From Escallonia rubra (taxonomy: Eukaryota > Streptophyta > Magnoliopsida > Escalloniales > Escalloniaceae), in the NCBI GenBank assembly GCA_033065855.1, contig JAVXUO010001352.1, forward strand, positions 466,982 through 530,981: DNA of 64,000 bases. Direction: 5' to 3'. Positions 36,768-47,077 of this stretch are shown one piece after another. A model generated the notes under the pieces. It was given only the letters and a program-made list of their open reading frames with translations. It was not told the DNA's origin and ran no database searches. A program made the position numbers and the translations under genes. Each line of letters opens with the position of its first letter. Position 1 is the first letter of the stretch.

Positions 36768-37960
36768 CCACGCATTGAACCAAATACCATACGCCGCAAT
36801 CTCTTTATCATTCTTTGTTGATATATGTCTTGTATTTATGACTAAAGATAGAAGGTGTAGGTCGAGTTGCCCGGAACGGAGTGAGTGTGTAGCTAGCAGC
36901 AGGCTTTATTGGGGTTCAGGAGCGAGGCCCTCTGACCCAATTTTTTTTAGTGTCGGTACATGAGTAGGATTAAGTTTTCCTTGAGTTGATCATAGCTCTA
37001 AATACAACGTGTTCTCTTATATATTGTGACGACAGACAATTGCAAGATACACATGAGGGAGCGTTTTAAAACTGACTTGTGTAAATTAAATTTGAGTCTT
37101 TTTTAATTTCTTGTGTTCTTGCGTTTGCTTATTGTGTTATATACATATTTATCTAGAGCAATTTCGTAACATTCTTGATTCTGGTTTATTTCTTCGAATA
37201 ATTGGATCAAAAAAAATTTAGATAGAATTTGGGAACAAGAGTTTTCAAGTTTGATAATGATTCGTTTAATTGAATCTATCGAACTCGAACTGAACAAGAG
37301 ATTTGTGAACTGAACTATACATTGAGTTCAAACAAAAAATTGAAAATCAACCGCACAAGAGCTCGAGTTCGAAAATGGCTTGAAACTAAACGAACGACTT
37401 TGCACATGTTCCTGTTTTGTTCGAAATCAATTGTACATGTGCAAAAAATTGGGTTGTCTATTAAGAAACCTGGAATAATCACTACATCTGGGTTCGAGCC
37501 TAATTTGGGTTTTACATGGAGAGGTTATACGGATCATGCCCTCTTCGGTTCTCTCGGGGAAAGTGATTCGCCAAAATGTCCCTTGTGATTGTATGGATTG
37601 CTTAAGTTTTACTGAAAAAAGGAGCGAGAGAGTTAGAGAGAGCTTGAAGCAAAATGCCTCTTCGTCTTTTTCCTTGTTTGAGTCTTTGCCAAATCCATTG
37701 CCAACTGCAAAAATCTTGGATTTCCTGACATGTAACCGCGGATGTTGGGAGAAACACCATATTTCTTCTAAGAGAACTGCTATGGGTTAAGATGTGTTGA
37801 ATCATCCAGGCAAATCATGTATTCGGGTAGAACAACACCTCCATTGATAACTAGCTACTTACAAAAATGATGGAAGTTCCATATGTATTTGGCACTATTA
37901 GCATCCTTCCATATTATTATTACATGAGGGTAGAGTAGAGCAAGAAACTAAATCAGTGTA
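36768..37960. other. Intergenic, no gene seen
   Basis: It contains the second half of the 45-bp duplication and a segment rich in TTCGA/CTCGAG words (37255-37385) that is probably old repeat DNA. No coding structure is supported. The part next to 37960 is the likely 3' UTR of CYSTM paralogue 2. Confidence 0.4.
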
Positions 37961-38539
37961 TTAACAGACAAAGAGGATGGAGGGGTCACAGCAGCACTCA
38001 TCTAGGAGGCAACAGCAACACAAAGCTGCAAGGCTGCAAACGAATCACAGATAAAATCAGTAGATAAATATTGGTTGGCATGATCTCTGTGGACAACATA
38101 ATGAAAAAGTGAAATCGAGGGTGCTGGCCGGACAGCCAAAAACGATAGATGGTTAACATGTAGATGTCTCAAAGGAATGGGATATATAGGAAAAATGATG
38201 GAAGATGCATACCATCCCTCAAGGAAACCTCGCTCTCTTTTGGGTGGGGGAGCAGCATACTGAGGAGGTGCCATCACCGGTGGCTGACCCTGATAGTAAC
38301 CTAATCCAAACATGACACACAAGTATTAGTTGGCAGTCGATAATAATTCCAGGACAATCATATGAATAATCTTGTATCCTTAAAAATCTTTCACCAAGGA
38401 AACATCACCCTTGAAAGCTAAGAAAAATGCCCATAATTTAAGCCCCCCGGCCCTAAAAACACAGGCTCCAAATCCCCAAAAGATTAAGGAGGCAAACCAA
38501 CCAATTAAGCACTCGGATAGAGAGATGTAAGGTGGTTGT

Positions 38540-38571
<32 letters not shown>

Positions 38572-38614
38572 CACCTTGAGCAGGGTATGGATAAGCATAC
38601 TTGGGGTCACTCAT
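37961..38614 (-). CDS. CYSTM-domain small protein (paralogue 2), three exons, 66 aa
   Basis: Reading leftwards, exons are 38614-38575, 38300-38213 and 38033-37961, with GT-AG introns in phases 1 and 2, exactly as in paralogue 1. The product starts MSDPKYAYPYPAQG, continues YYQGQPPVMAPPQYAAPPPK, then RERGFLEG. It ends in the classic CYSTM module CLAALCCCCLLDECCCDPS and ILFVC. The last segment is hydrophobic and Cys-rich, fitting a tail-anchored, dimerising membrane peptide; members are reported in stress, defence and reproductive tissues, which is family knowledge only. Codon-level identity with paralogue 1 and the shared gene structure indicate tandem duplication. Intron 1 starts with a CT microsatellite right after the splice donor. 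A TATA box lies 102 bp upstream of the ATG. Confidence 0.9.
38543..38571. repeat. (GA)n microsatellite abutting a splice donor
   Basis: About 14 GA units on the plus strand. On the coding strand this is a CT run beginning at intron position 4 of CYSTM paralogue 2, directly after GTG. Confidence 0.92.
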
Positions 38615-38715
38615 ATCTTTGAAACTGCAACAAACCTGAACACGCACAACAACACTATACAGAGTTGGGGTTGGAAGGTAGGAGTTTTGGAAAAAACTGG
38701 AGGGGTGGGTGGCGG

Positions 38716-38723
38716 TTTATATA
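38716..38723 (-). promoter_or_regulatory. TATA box of CYSTM paralogue 2
   Basis: TATATAAA on the minus strand, 102 bp upstream of the start codon, in an otherwise GC-richer context. Confidence 0.6.
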
Positions 38724-38729
38724 GGGCAG

Positions 38730-40549
38730 CAAAGTGAGGACAGATGAGATGGTACCAGAAAGAAAAAGGGGGAATCAGAATAACCAACTGGTGGAGGGAA
38801 AAGAAAGCTCTAGAGAATTGACCACCAAGTGCACTTTGGATGTTGCGATGAGATGGACGGTTTATGACTTATGCGTGTTATCCTTTCTGTTTCCTAGAGC
38901 AGAAATTTCTGATATCTAGACAAGAGGAGTACCTGCAGGATCATCTATCATTACGTGGCAAAAGCAAGTGTGTGTGATTACTACGCTGGTTCCTGTCGGA
39001 ACAAGCGTTATATACACTTCTAAAATGCCTGTAATAACGAGTCGGCAAATGAAACTTTGGAACATTCAAGAGCAAGGAGCTCATCTAACCCCTTTAGGCT
39101 TTACATAGGCAGGTATATATCCTATAAAGAGTTTAAAAAAGCCAAACCAACAAACAAGCAGACTTAACGAGTCCCAGTGCTCTTGTGATCCGAGCACCCT
39201 CCGCTGGTTGCTTTGGTTTGAAGCATAGTACCAATTGCGGCAAGGATGTTCCTAGAAATTTGAGCAAAGTTAGCGAAAAATCGGATCATTTCTTTATGCA
39301 GGAAGGAAGGATGATTGTTGGTTTGTTTAATGGACTGGATAAGGTCGGTCTAGCTTGGATTCACGAAGCTAGGGTGAGAAACAAGTGTGAAAGCAGACCA
39401 AAATTAAAGTTGCAGCCTCGGACAGGAAGGAAAGCATATTACGGCGTCAGGAAAGAACTGCCTAGAGGGTAGCGTGGTGGCTGTGTACGTACACATTAAA
39501 TTAAATAGTAAGCTACTCGGTGTTCTTACTCACGGAATTGGCCAACAAGTGGCAATATTCTTGCGTGTGTTCACAAGTAATTGCATCTTTAAGGACATAT
39601 TCGTTTCATCATTTTTATTTTCTGCTTTTATTTTTATATATAATTAAGAAGTATAGTTATATATTTTTATCATTTTAATCACTTTTATTTGGCTATTTTG
39701 CCCTAACAACGGGTGAGAAGAGGTTGAAAAAAGTTATAAATGTTTTCACGTTCACGTACTAGTTGTGTTAGATTTTTTCAAAACAGATATAAAAAATTAT
39801 AAACGGACACGATAAAAGGATTTTTTTTTCCGGTCATTATTATAAAAATTGAAAAAGAAAATGGTAAACGGACAGGGGCTACCCTTATGCTCGAGAGTTC
39901 TTTGCTTTGTTTTAGCTTTCGTTCTAACTATATTGCACACCCGTTACACACAAAGCTTTTGTAAATTGTAATGATACTCTTGAAGTAATGAGAATATTCT
40001 TGACCGTCTTGCCCTTATTTTAAAATTTATTTTTTATGTATTATTAACTGCAATGTCGTTTAACTGTTGCCTATAAATTGATGAGATTGATGGGATGACT
40101 CTTCTTGTAAATGGTCAAACGAGTGCCACACACATTTTCCTGTGCCATCAAGGGTCACTGTGTGTCAGGTCCAAGTGTGCAACTTCTCATAGCTTCTTTT
40201 CTCTCTTTTTGGGTGTTTTTTTTTGTGTAGTTAGTGACTAGCTTCTACAATATTTTGCTGCATTATGTCTTATCATACTGAAGCTTTTGTCTTTAAGTGA
40301 CATTTAATTTTATGTTTAGGTGCCTGAGGATCTTGAGCAACGCTGTTGAGCTAGAATAGTGGCGGAATTTTGCATAGCTTGTTCACACCTTTATATAGCT
40401 CTAACTAAATGGGCAGATTCCAATCTTTTTGTGGGTGTAGTTCCTACATCTTCCATCCACCATCTCCTTTTGTTAATGGATGATAAGGGGAACTAGACAC
40501 ATGATGTATGATCCCGGTTCTTTGCTTTCATGAATATATATATATATAT
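38730..40549. other. Intergenic, no gene seen
   Basis: No domain or splice structure is recognised. The open stretch 39185-39472 shows no known family. Near 39591-39883 two weak inverted ends (ATTCGTTTCATCATTTT against AAAATGGTAAACGGA) suggest an old MITE, but no target duplication confirms it. Confidence 0.4.
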
Positions 40550-40910
40550 ATAGCTGATCCGTTGATAGCACTAGCAAAATAAAAGATTTTGCTAGCGCGA
40601 TCTAACCGTCCATCCTGAAAGGATGGACGACCCAAATCCTTTTTTTTTCAAAAGCTGTCAGTCGTCCGCTACATAGTGTAGCGGACAATTTTTTTACCAT
40701 ATTGCCCCTTCTCCCTTGTTCGTTACACTATGCAGCGGACGACTTTCTGGTCCTGACATGAGTCAGACGAAAAGCTGTCCGCTATACTGTTAGCAGACAG
40801 CTTTTTGACTGACACGACTGACACACTTTCATTAATTTCTGTACCTTTATTTCTGCACACGTCAAAGTTGTCGCCAATATTGTTCGCTATACAGTATCGC
40901 GGACAGTATT
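40550..40910. repeat. Cluster of related GC-rich hairpins
   Basis: GTCCGCTACA and its perfect inverse TGTAGCGGAC form a hairpin with a 3-base loop at 40666-40688. A diverged copy follows at 40720-40745 (GTTACACTATGCAGCGGAC). A third hairpin, AAAGCTGTC...GACAGCTTT, is at about 40770-40805. A fragment TATACAGTATCGCGGACAG is at 40889-40907. All share a CCGCTA/TAGCGG core. The flank also has an inverted pair CCATCC/GGATGG. This looks like a fold-back element or MITE family; no terminal duplication was identified. Confidence 0.5.
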
Positions 40911-41505
40911 GCCTATTCCCAAAAGATTCTCAGCTCTTTCAGCACAATTTTCTTCTCCTTCAGACTCACTTGCTTCCATTTTCAGTTCCCTTCAAGCTTC
41001 AAGTAACACTTGCTTCAAACTTCACTAAAGCAAGACAAGTTTGTGAATTGTGAAGTTTTCTTTATGCATTGACCAATAAAGTATAATTTTTTTTGGGACA
41101 AAAAAGTATAATTTTTTGTGATGTTCTAGAAATTTTTCTCTATTCATCAATTTGTGATGTTCTAGAAATTAATTTGTTAACTTTAAACCAATTCATTATA
41201 GTTAAATTCAATTTTTTTAGGTTCGCTAACTTCGAAAAATTTATCCTATTTAAAGTTGAATTTTTTGAGATATGTTTTTAGTATTTTGGCATGATGAATT
41301 TATCTATTTATCTTATTAATTTTTATTTTTATGTTCAATAAATTAATAATTGTTAAATTAAAGATACTTTTGAGATTATGTATATGGTATATTTGTCATC
41401 CTAAATTGGTCTATTCGCCAATGTAATTTTGAGGTAATATTATTCAGTTAGAAATGCCATTTAATTGTTAAGCGTAGTCTATTTCTACATAGGTCTTGTT
41501 TCACA

Positions 41506-41712
41506 ATGTCTGATTTCATGTCGAGCTCCAACACCCCCGTAGATACTAGTGATCCGTATCTAGGACGAACGTTTCAAACATTGAAAGAACCTAAAGAATG
41601 TTTTCGAGCGAATTCATTGAGGGTTGGTTTTGACATTAGAATAAAGACTACAAGAACAAGCAACGTAATAAAAAAGATATGCGCAGTACTGCGAGGGCGA
41701 TAGCGCAGGATG
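41506..41712 (+). pseudogene. FAR1/FHY3-like DNA-binding domain fragment
   Basis: The plus strand reads DPYLGRTFQTLKEPKECF, then RVGFDIRIKTTRTSN and IKK. This follows the pattern of the FAR1 domain N-terminus (P-G--F-S-EEA--FY--YA-RVGFS-R-). After a shift of frame, RYAQYCEG resembles the next Cys-containing strand. It ends abruptly at the following LTR-like sequence. FAR1-like genes descend from Mutator transposases, so this may equally be a transposase relic. Similarity is partial and judged by eye. Confidence 0.35.
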
Positions 41713-42239
41713 AATACACGACGACAGTTACAGTCTGATACTTAGGTCCAGAGTCAGGGTCCTGTATGTTTCTCTCTCTAGAATTCTAGAGTGAGAAAGT
41801 GAAATATGTTCTGAAAATGTCCAACCTTAATGTTTCGTCCCAAATGAATTCTCAAGACCTCTATTTATAGAGATTGAGATGATGATGTCATTAACCGACA
41901 CGTGGCGCTTCCCGGGAGTGACACATCACCAGGGTGCTCCACAGACTGTCGGATCGCATATTTACCCGCCCTACCCCGCACAGTGTCGCTCTGTCTGTCT
42001 GGAAAGACTGGCTCCCACAACGTCGGTGTGGCCAAAGAACCCCTTGATCTAGCCTCAAATCCAAGCCCTTGCAGAGTCCCACAGGCCTGGCAGCGGTGGG
42101 GAAGACCCAACGCCCAACTGCCAGGTGAACTAGGCGCGATGCCCTCCAAAGACATGCTCCCGTCTCTGAGTGACCCGGGGGTCATAATCCCTAAGGGTGC
42201 CGACGCAGGCCCCCAATGCCGGAGCACGTAGGCAAGTCA

Positions 42240-42880
42240 CGCAGGCACCCTGGCGGAGATAGTGTCCCGGAGGAGTCGCCTATTCCGCAGGCCGAGGTAG
42301 CATCCCGGAGGAGCCGTCTACCTGGCCGGCCAAGGTAGCATCCCAGAGGAGTATTCTACCTGGCAGAATGAGAGTCTTCGTGCCGGAGCACTTAGAGCTC
42401 CCTGGCAGAGATACTGTCCCAGAGGAGTCGCCTATCCCCGCGGGTGAGTCCTTGTGCCGGAGCACAAGGACCGTGTTAAGGTAGCATCCCGAAGGAGCCG
42501 TCTACTTGGCGGAAGGGGAGTTGAAGAGCTCCCTGGCGGAGATAGTGTCCCGAAAGAGTCGCATATCCCCGCGGGTGAGTCCTTGTGCTGGAGCACTCGG
42601 AGCATGTCAAAGTAGCATCCCGGAGGAGCCGTCTACCCGACTGGCCGAGGTAGCATCCCGGAAGAGCCGTCTACCTGGCGGAAGGGGAGTTGAAGAGCTC
42701 CCTGGCGGAGATAGTGTCCCGGAGGAGTCGCCTATCCCCGCGGGTGAGTCCTTGTGCCGGAGCACTCGGAGCGCGTCAAGGTAGCATCCTGGAGGAGCCG
42801 TCTACCTGGCGGAAGGGGAGTTGAAGAGCTCCCTGGCGGTGATAGTGTCCTGGAGGAGTCACTTATCCCCGCGGGTGATG
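42240..42880. repeat. 131-bp higher-order tandem repeat
   Basis: The segment CCCTGGCGGAGATAGTGTCC recurs at 42531, 42700 and 42831. The last two copies are 131 bp apart; the first interval is 169 bp because an inner unit (GTAGCATCCCGGAGGAGCCG) is duplicated. Older partial copies extend left to about 42240. Confidence 0.85.
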
Positions 42881-43169
42881 TACACTCCGGAGAGTGGGTC
42901 GAAGCATGTTCCACGACCAAGGCAAGGTGCGCATGGTGTGGTGAATGAGTATGGTGCCCGGGGGCATGTAACATGATTGTGGCGCATGGGCGCAATGAAG
43001 TGAGTAAAGTGCCGGGGGCACGTCTTTGTTAGTGGCGCGGCGCATGGGCGTGACGTAGTGCGTATGGTGCCGGGGGCACGGTAGTGTGACAAAGAGCCTA
43101 GGGGCACGGCTGTATCAGCGGCGCAGCGCACAGGCACGACAGAGTGTTGAAGTGCGGCGCCCGGACGCC

Positions 43170-43632
43170 GGCGACGGGGGTCGCGGAGTTGTGTCCGGGC
43201 GACGGGGGTCGCGGAGTTGTGTCCGGGCGACGGGGGTCGCGGAGTTGTGTCCTGGCGACGGGGTCGCGGAGTTTTGTCTGAGGGACGGGGTCTCGGAGTT
43301 GTGTCCGAGCGACGGGGGTCGCGGAGTTTTGTCCGGGGGACGGGGTCTCGGAGTTGTGTCTGGGCGACGGGGGTCGCGGAGTTGTGTCTGGGCGACGGGG
43401 TCGCGGAGTTGTGTCCTGGCGACGTGGTCGCGGAGTTGTGTCTGGGCGACGGGGTCTTGGAGTTGTGTCTGGGCGACGGGGTCGCGCAGTTGTGTCCTGG
43501 CAACGGGGTCGCGGAGTTGTGTTCGGGCGACGGGGTCGCGGAGTTGTTTCCGGGCGACGGGGTCGCGGAGTTGTTTCCGGGCGACGGGGTCGCAGAGTTG
43601 TGTCCAGGCGACGGGGTCGCGGAGTTGTGCAT
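43170..43632. repeat. 27/28-bp minisatellite, ~17 copies
   Basis: The unit is approximately GACGGGGTCGCGGAGTTGTG followed by TCCGGGC. The period is 27 bp, or 28 where the G run has five bases. Because most units are a multiple of three and lack stops, long but meaningless open frames cross it on both strands. Confidence 0.93.
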
Positions 43633-43741
43633 GGTCCCTTAAAGAGAAGTTAAGTTGTTAAGTATGGAGACTAAATGCCAACCCACATGGGAAGTCCAAG
43701 GCCAACCCTTAGGGGGAGGCCAAGGCCAACGCCAAGGGAAG

Positions 43742-43890
43742 GTCGAGGTCGACCCCCAAGGGGAGGCCGAGGCCGAGGCCGACCCCAAGGGGAAGGCCTA
43801 GGCCGAGGCCGACCCCAAGGGGAAGGCCTAGGCCGAGGCCGACCCCAAGGGGAAGGCCAAGGCCGAGGCCGACCCCAAGGGAAAGGCCAA
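43742..43890. repeat. 30-bp minisatellite, ~5 copies
   Basis: The unit is AAGGGGAAGGCCTAGGCCGA followed by GGCCGACCCC, with 4-5 copies and few differences. Confidence 0.9.
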
Positions 43891-43900
43891 AGTCAACTTC

Positions 43901-44751
43901 CTTGGACAAGTTCCATGGTGCGCCGATGGGTGACATGCGAAGTGCGACGGTCGAAGTGTCATCAGGCTTTGAGCGAAAATGAGCTTCTGAGTGACGAAGT
44001 AACGTAACGAAATTGAGAAGTGCACGTGACTTGAGCGTGCATGCTTTGACCGGTTGTGAGCGTTGAAAATGACTGTTGCTTGTGCGGATGTGTCATGGAA
44101 AATGGGACCCCAGTGGGCCTTTGGGTGCGACCAGAATAGGTTGGGAACAACTCCTAGCATTACAAATCACAAGCCCAAGGGCCTAGTTCCACCATTAAGT
44201 AAAGGTCAATTAGTGTTGTCACTAGGCTCAAAACAGCCTCACTGGGCTGCTTGGATGCTCTTGCGTCATGAAGCATAAGTGTCCTGCTCATCCCTGGTCT
44301 TCCTCCTCGGCATTGCTGATGGTCAGATTTAGCGTCTTCATACAGTTTGCTAGATGACTAGCAACCGATCTAAAAATGGCTAGCACAGTCTACAGAGTGT
44401 AGCACCAATGAGAATCCCATGCATGTACGGGGGCAGATTCCTAAGTTTGTTGGTAATTCTAGCTATATAGGTTGTTTTAGAATTGGACGAAACTCAATAC
44501 TCATACCAAAGATTTTGAGGAAATCCGAGACTTCAAGCATTGTATGTCTTCTAAGAGCATGTCGTTTTAGACTCATCAATCTTGTGTCAAAGCGGTGATG
44601 GAAGGTCTCGCAAGATGGTGTCAATGGAGAGAGAGAAAGAGAGATGGGGAAGGAGCGGCTGCTCTTGCAAGAATATGGAATTTAGGTTTGGAATTGTGGC
44701 TTTGGTATTCGGTGTTTGTTTTTTATTTTTCTTATTACAATTAACCATGGT
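43901..44751. other. Intergenic, probable retrotransposon-derived, no gene seen
   Basis: No domain is recognised. It separates the tandem arrays from the Mutator-type element. Confidence 0.35.
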
Positions 44752-44760
44752 TAAGATTAA

Positions 44761-46246
44761 GGGTTAATCACAAAATTGTCTTCCGTAGTTTACATGTTTT
44801 TGCACTTTACTCCCCGTGTTTACAATTTTTGCAATAGTGTCACATGAGGTTGACAAAACCATTGCAAACAGCTCCAAAATTGGATTTCCGTTTAATTTTG
44901 GACGTTAAGTCCGCATGTGCGGTGCACATGCCATTTTGGCATAGGCAAATCTGTAATTTCCCCTACCCCCATCTTGCTTTTCTCGCTATGTTCATCTCTC
45001 CGACCTTGCCCAAGAGTCACAGCCGACCACAGACCACCAACAGCCGCCGTAGCCACCAAGGGGTCATCCGTAATCCCACACAACCGAAAAAACCAAACAG
45101 TGGGGCAATGTCGCCACAACCACGGCCACTGCACTTAGCCGCACAGCCATCACAAAGCTGCCGGAGTAGCGCCAACAACATCAAAAAAAAAAAAATCAAC
45201 ACAGATTCATCCAGCAGAGTTGCACAACCATCATCGCCAACAGAGCCGCGGACACCACAAACCGCCGACCACCGTCACGAAGCTACCGGAGCAGCAATAA
45301 CGTCCTAGAAAAAAAAAAGGGGAGAGAGAAACAAAAGATGAAGAAGCCAGGCAGCGCCACCGGCCGTGGGTCAGAATCTTAGCGCCGACGCCGTGGCGTG
45401 TCTTCCAGCAAGGCGCCGTCCAGCTCCTGATCTGCACCACCGTGCCCGTGAGGAAAGCACCAGCGTCGTCTACCGCAATCAATTGCCACCATATCCAAAT
45501 CCACCAACCACCACAAGCCCTGGTAGGCGCGTCACCACCACGATCAACGGCTCCAATCGGTGCCCCGCGGCAGTAGGTGCCACCGTCGCCTCACGGTTAC
45601 GGCCTCACAGCTATGCTGCCTACCCACCGTCTATAAGGACCAACACCGCCGTGTAGATTTGCGCCACTGATGGCCACAACCCTTGTTCCTGATCTGCACC
45701 ATCACAACCACAAAAAAGAACCGTGATGAGATTTCCTTTAGATCGATTCCTTTTTTTTTCTTTTTTCACGGATCTGTTTGTTGGGGTTTGACAATTTGTT
45801 CATCAAATCTTACCTTCTTTCTTTTTTGTTTGTGTGTGTATGGTGGGCACACGAGGGTTCCATATTCGTGGTGGAGGTGGTGACAAACAAAGGCGGGCGA
45901 CGGTGGTGATGATGGCAGGACCATGCTGGTGGTTGTGGGTTTCCGGTTGATCGGAGGGCAGGCTGACAGCTTATGGTAATGGGGAGGATGCATGAGAGAG
46001 AGAGAGAGAAAGATGAACAGAGTGAGAAACAGGAAGATGGGGAAGGGAAAATTACAAATTTGCCCATACCAAAATGGCATGTGCATCACACATGCGAACT
46101 TAACGTCCAAAATTGAACGACATCCAATTTTGGAGCTGTTTGTAATGGTTTTGTTAACCTCAGGGGACACTATTGCAAAAATTGTAAATACAGGGAGCAA
46201 AGTACAAAAATGTGTAAATCATAGGGAACAATTTTGTAATTAACTC
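44761..46246. mobile_element. Mutator-type element, 1,486 bp, TIRs of ~245 bp
   Basis: The left arm (44761-45008) and right arm (46000-46246) are inverted repeats, including shared runs such as TGCAATAGTGTC, AAACAGCTCCAAAATTGGAT and TTTTGGACGTTAAGT. The flanking 9-mers TAAGATTAA (44752-44760) and TAAGATTAC (46247-46255) match at 8 of 9. The interior is C-rich (CCACCA, CGCCG words) at 45010-45670 and GGTGG-rich at 45860-45980. It has no transposase and no recognisable captured gene, although the base composition is of the Pack-MULE kind. Confidence 0.9.
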
Positions 46247-46309
46247 TAAGATTACTTTTGTATTCAACTGGATACTTGTACTACCAACCGATTATTTTGT
46301 TTAGATGAC

Positions 46310-47077
46310 AAATGTTTAGTGACAGTCTAACACAATGTCAGACAAAGTGCTAGGCAGGTTAAACAGCGGATGGCCAACACATGAAATCAGTGGTAAGTGG
46401 ACCTTTTCTCACTTTCAGTTTGACAAAACTTCATCAATCATCCTCATGCAACCTCCACTCCAAAGAACAACGTTGAAGCTAGAATTATCACTAGAAGGTC
46501 CCTTTTTTTGAGATTACACTAACAGATCGGCTCAAGCCTCAAAGCCAGCGTCAACAACCAACTATGCTGGTAGTGGTGGTTATGGTGCTTACATACAAAG
46601 CTTTCTTTGGTGTCTTTCAAGCCAGAAGAAGTTAAGGAATTTCTCATATGCCCTTGCAAAAATAGCATCACGTACACCACAAAATCCTTTAGGGCACTTC
46701 AGACACCATTACTTATCATTCCCTTTGCCGCAAGCGAGAGCAACACAGTTGCAAGACGTGGTAACTATGCTAGGAAATACTACACGGGACGTTGCCTGCA
46801 CAAGTAATGGATTTGTCGATGACTGTGACGAACATCTGTTGACGAAGAATTGAGTGACAACGGGTGAATGTGTACATTTGTATTAGGTGGGGTGAAAATC
46901 TATACAAGAAGCTGATTTTGGGAAGCCCATTTGGGCGAGTGATGCTAGAACGGTGTATGAGATGGTAGGATTAACGATTTGACGAAATTTTTCGACGATA
47001 ACGAGTCAAGAGCTTTTGCAATATCCCTTTCGGCCAACACGGCCCTTTCAACAAGTACGCCGCCTAGTATTGGATAG
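46310..47077 (+). pseudogene. BAHD acyltransferase type II pseudogene, copy A
   Basis: It shares its whole length with the pseudogenes at 55.8 and 62.0 kb. Recognisable pieces are a degenerate DFGWG region reading ADFGKPIWASDARTVYEMVGL (from about 46911; the WG is missing) and a C-terminal stretch FDDNESRAFAISL ending at a stop (47075-47077). These correspond to the DFGWGKP motif and the FE-D-ELLAFAS tail of BAHD enzymes. The N-terminal third is absent. Multiple frameshifts exclude function. Confidence 0.6.

Larger units (their letters stand above)
41713..43900 (-). mobile_element. LTR-like region (minus orientation) with GC-rich tandem repeats
   Basis: On the minus strand a promoter-like CTATAAATAG lies at 41861-41870. 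It is followed by sequence leading to a CCCTGACTCTGGACC stretch (about 41742-41756), which resembles the R/U5 part of a plant gypsy LTR. Upstream on that strand, as U3 would be, lie several GC-rich tandem arrays (listed separately). No integrase, reverse transcriptase or second LTR is visible, so it is either a solo LTR or a large non-autonomous element. Boundaries are approximate. Confidence 0.45.

Noticed and set aside
37485..37500. tRNA B-box-like GGTTCGAGCCT
   Set aside because: No A-box, acceptor stem or cloverleaf could be built around it.
39591..39883. Possible MITE with GTTT-type ends
   Set aside because: The inverted ends match only partly and no target duplication could be fixed.
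41108..41170. Repeated TTCTAGAA words resembling heat-shock half-sites
   Set aside because: They are part of a short local duplication and no gene lies next to them.
42859..43661. Long open frames on both strands across the minisatellite (up to about 257 codons)
   Set aside because: They follow from a 27-bp unit without stops; the predicted products are monotonous repeats with no domain, start context or splice support.
42240..43890. CRISPR-like regular repeats
   Set aside because: The units are contiguous tandem repeats without unique spacers and the genome is a plant nuclear genome.
43675..44007. Arg/Gly-rich open frame
   Set aside because: It is a translation of the 30-bp tandem repeat.
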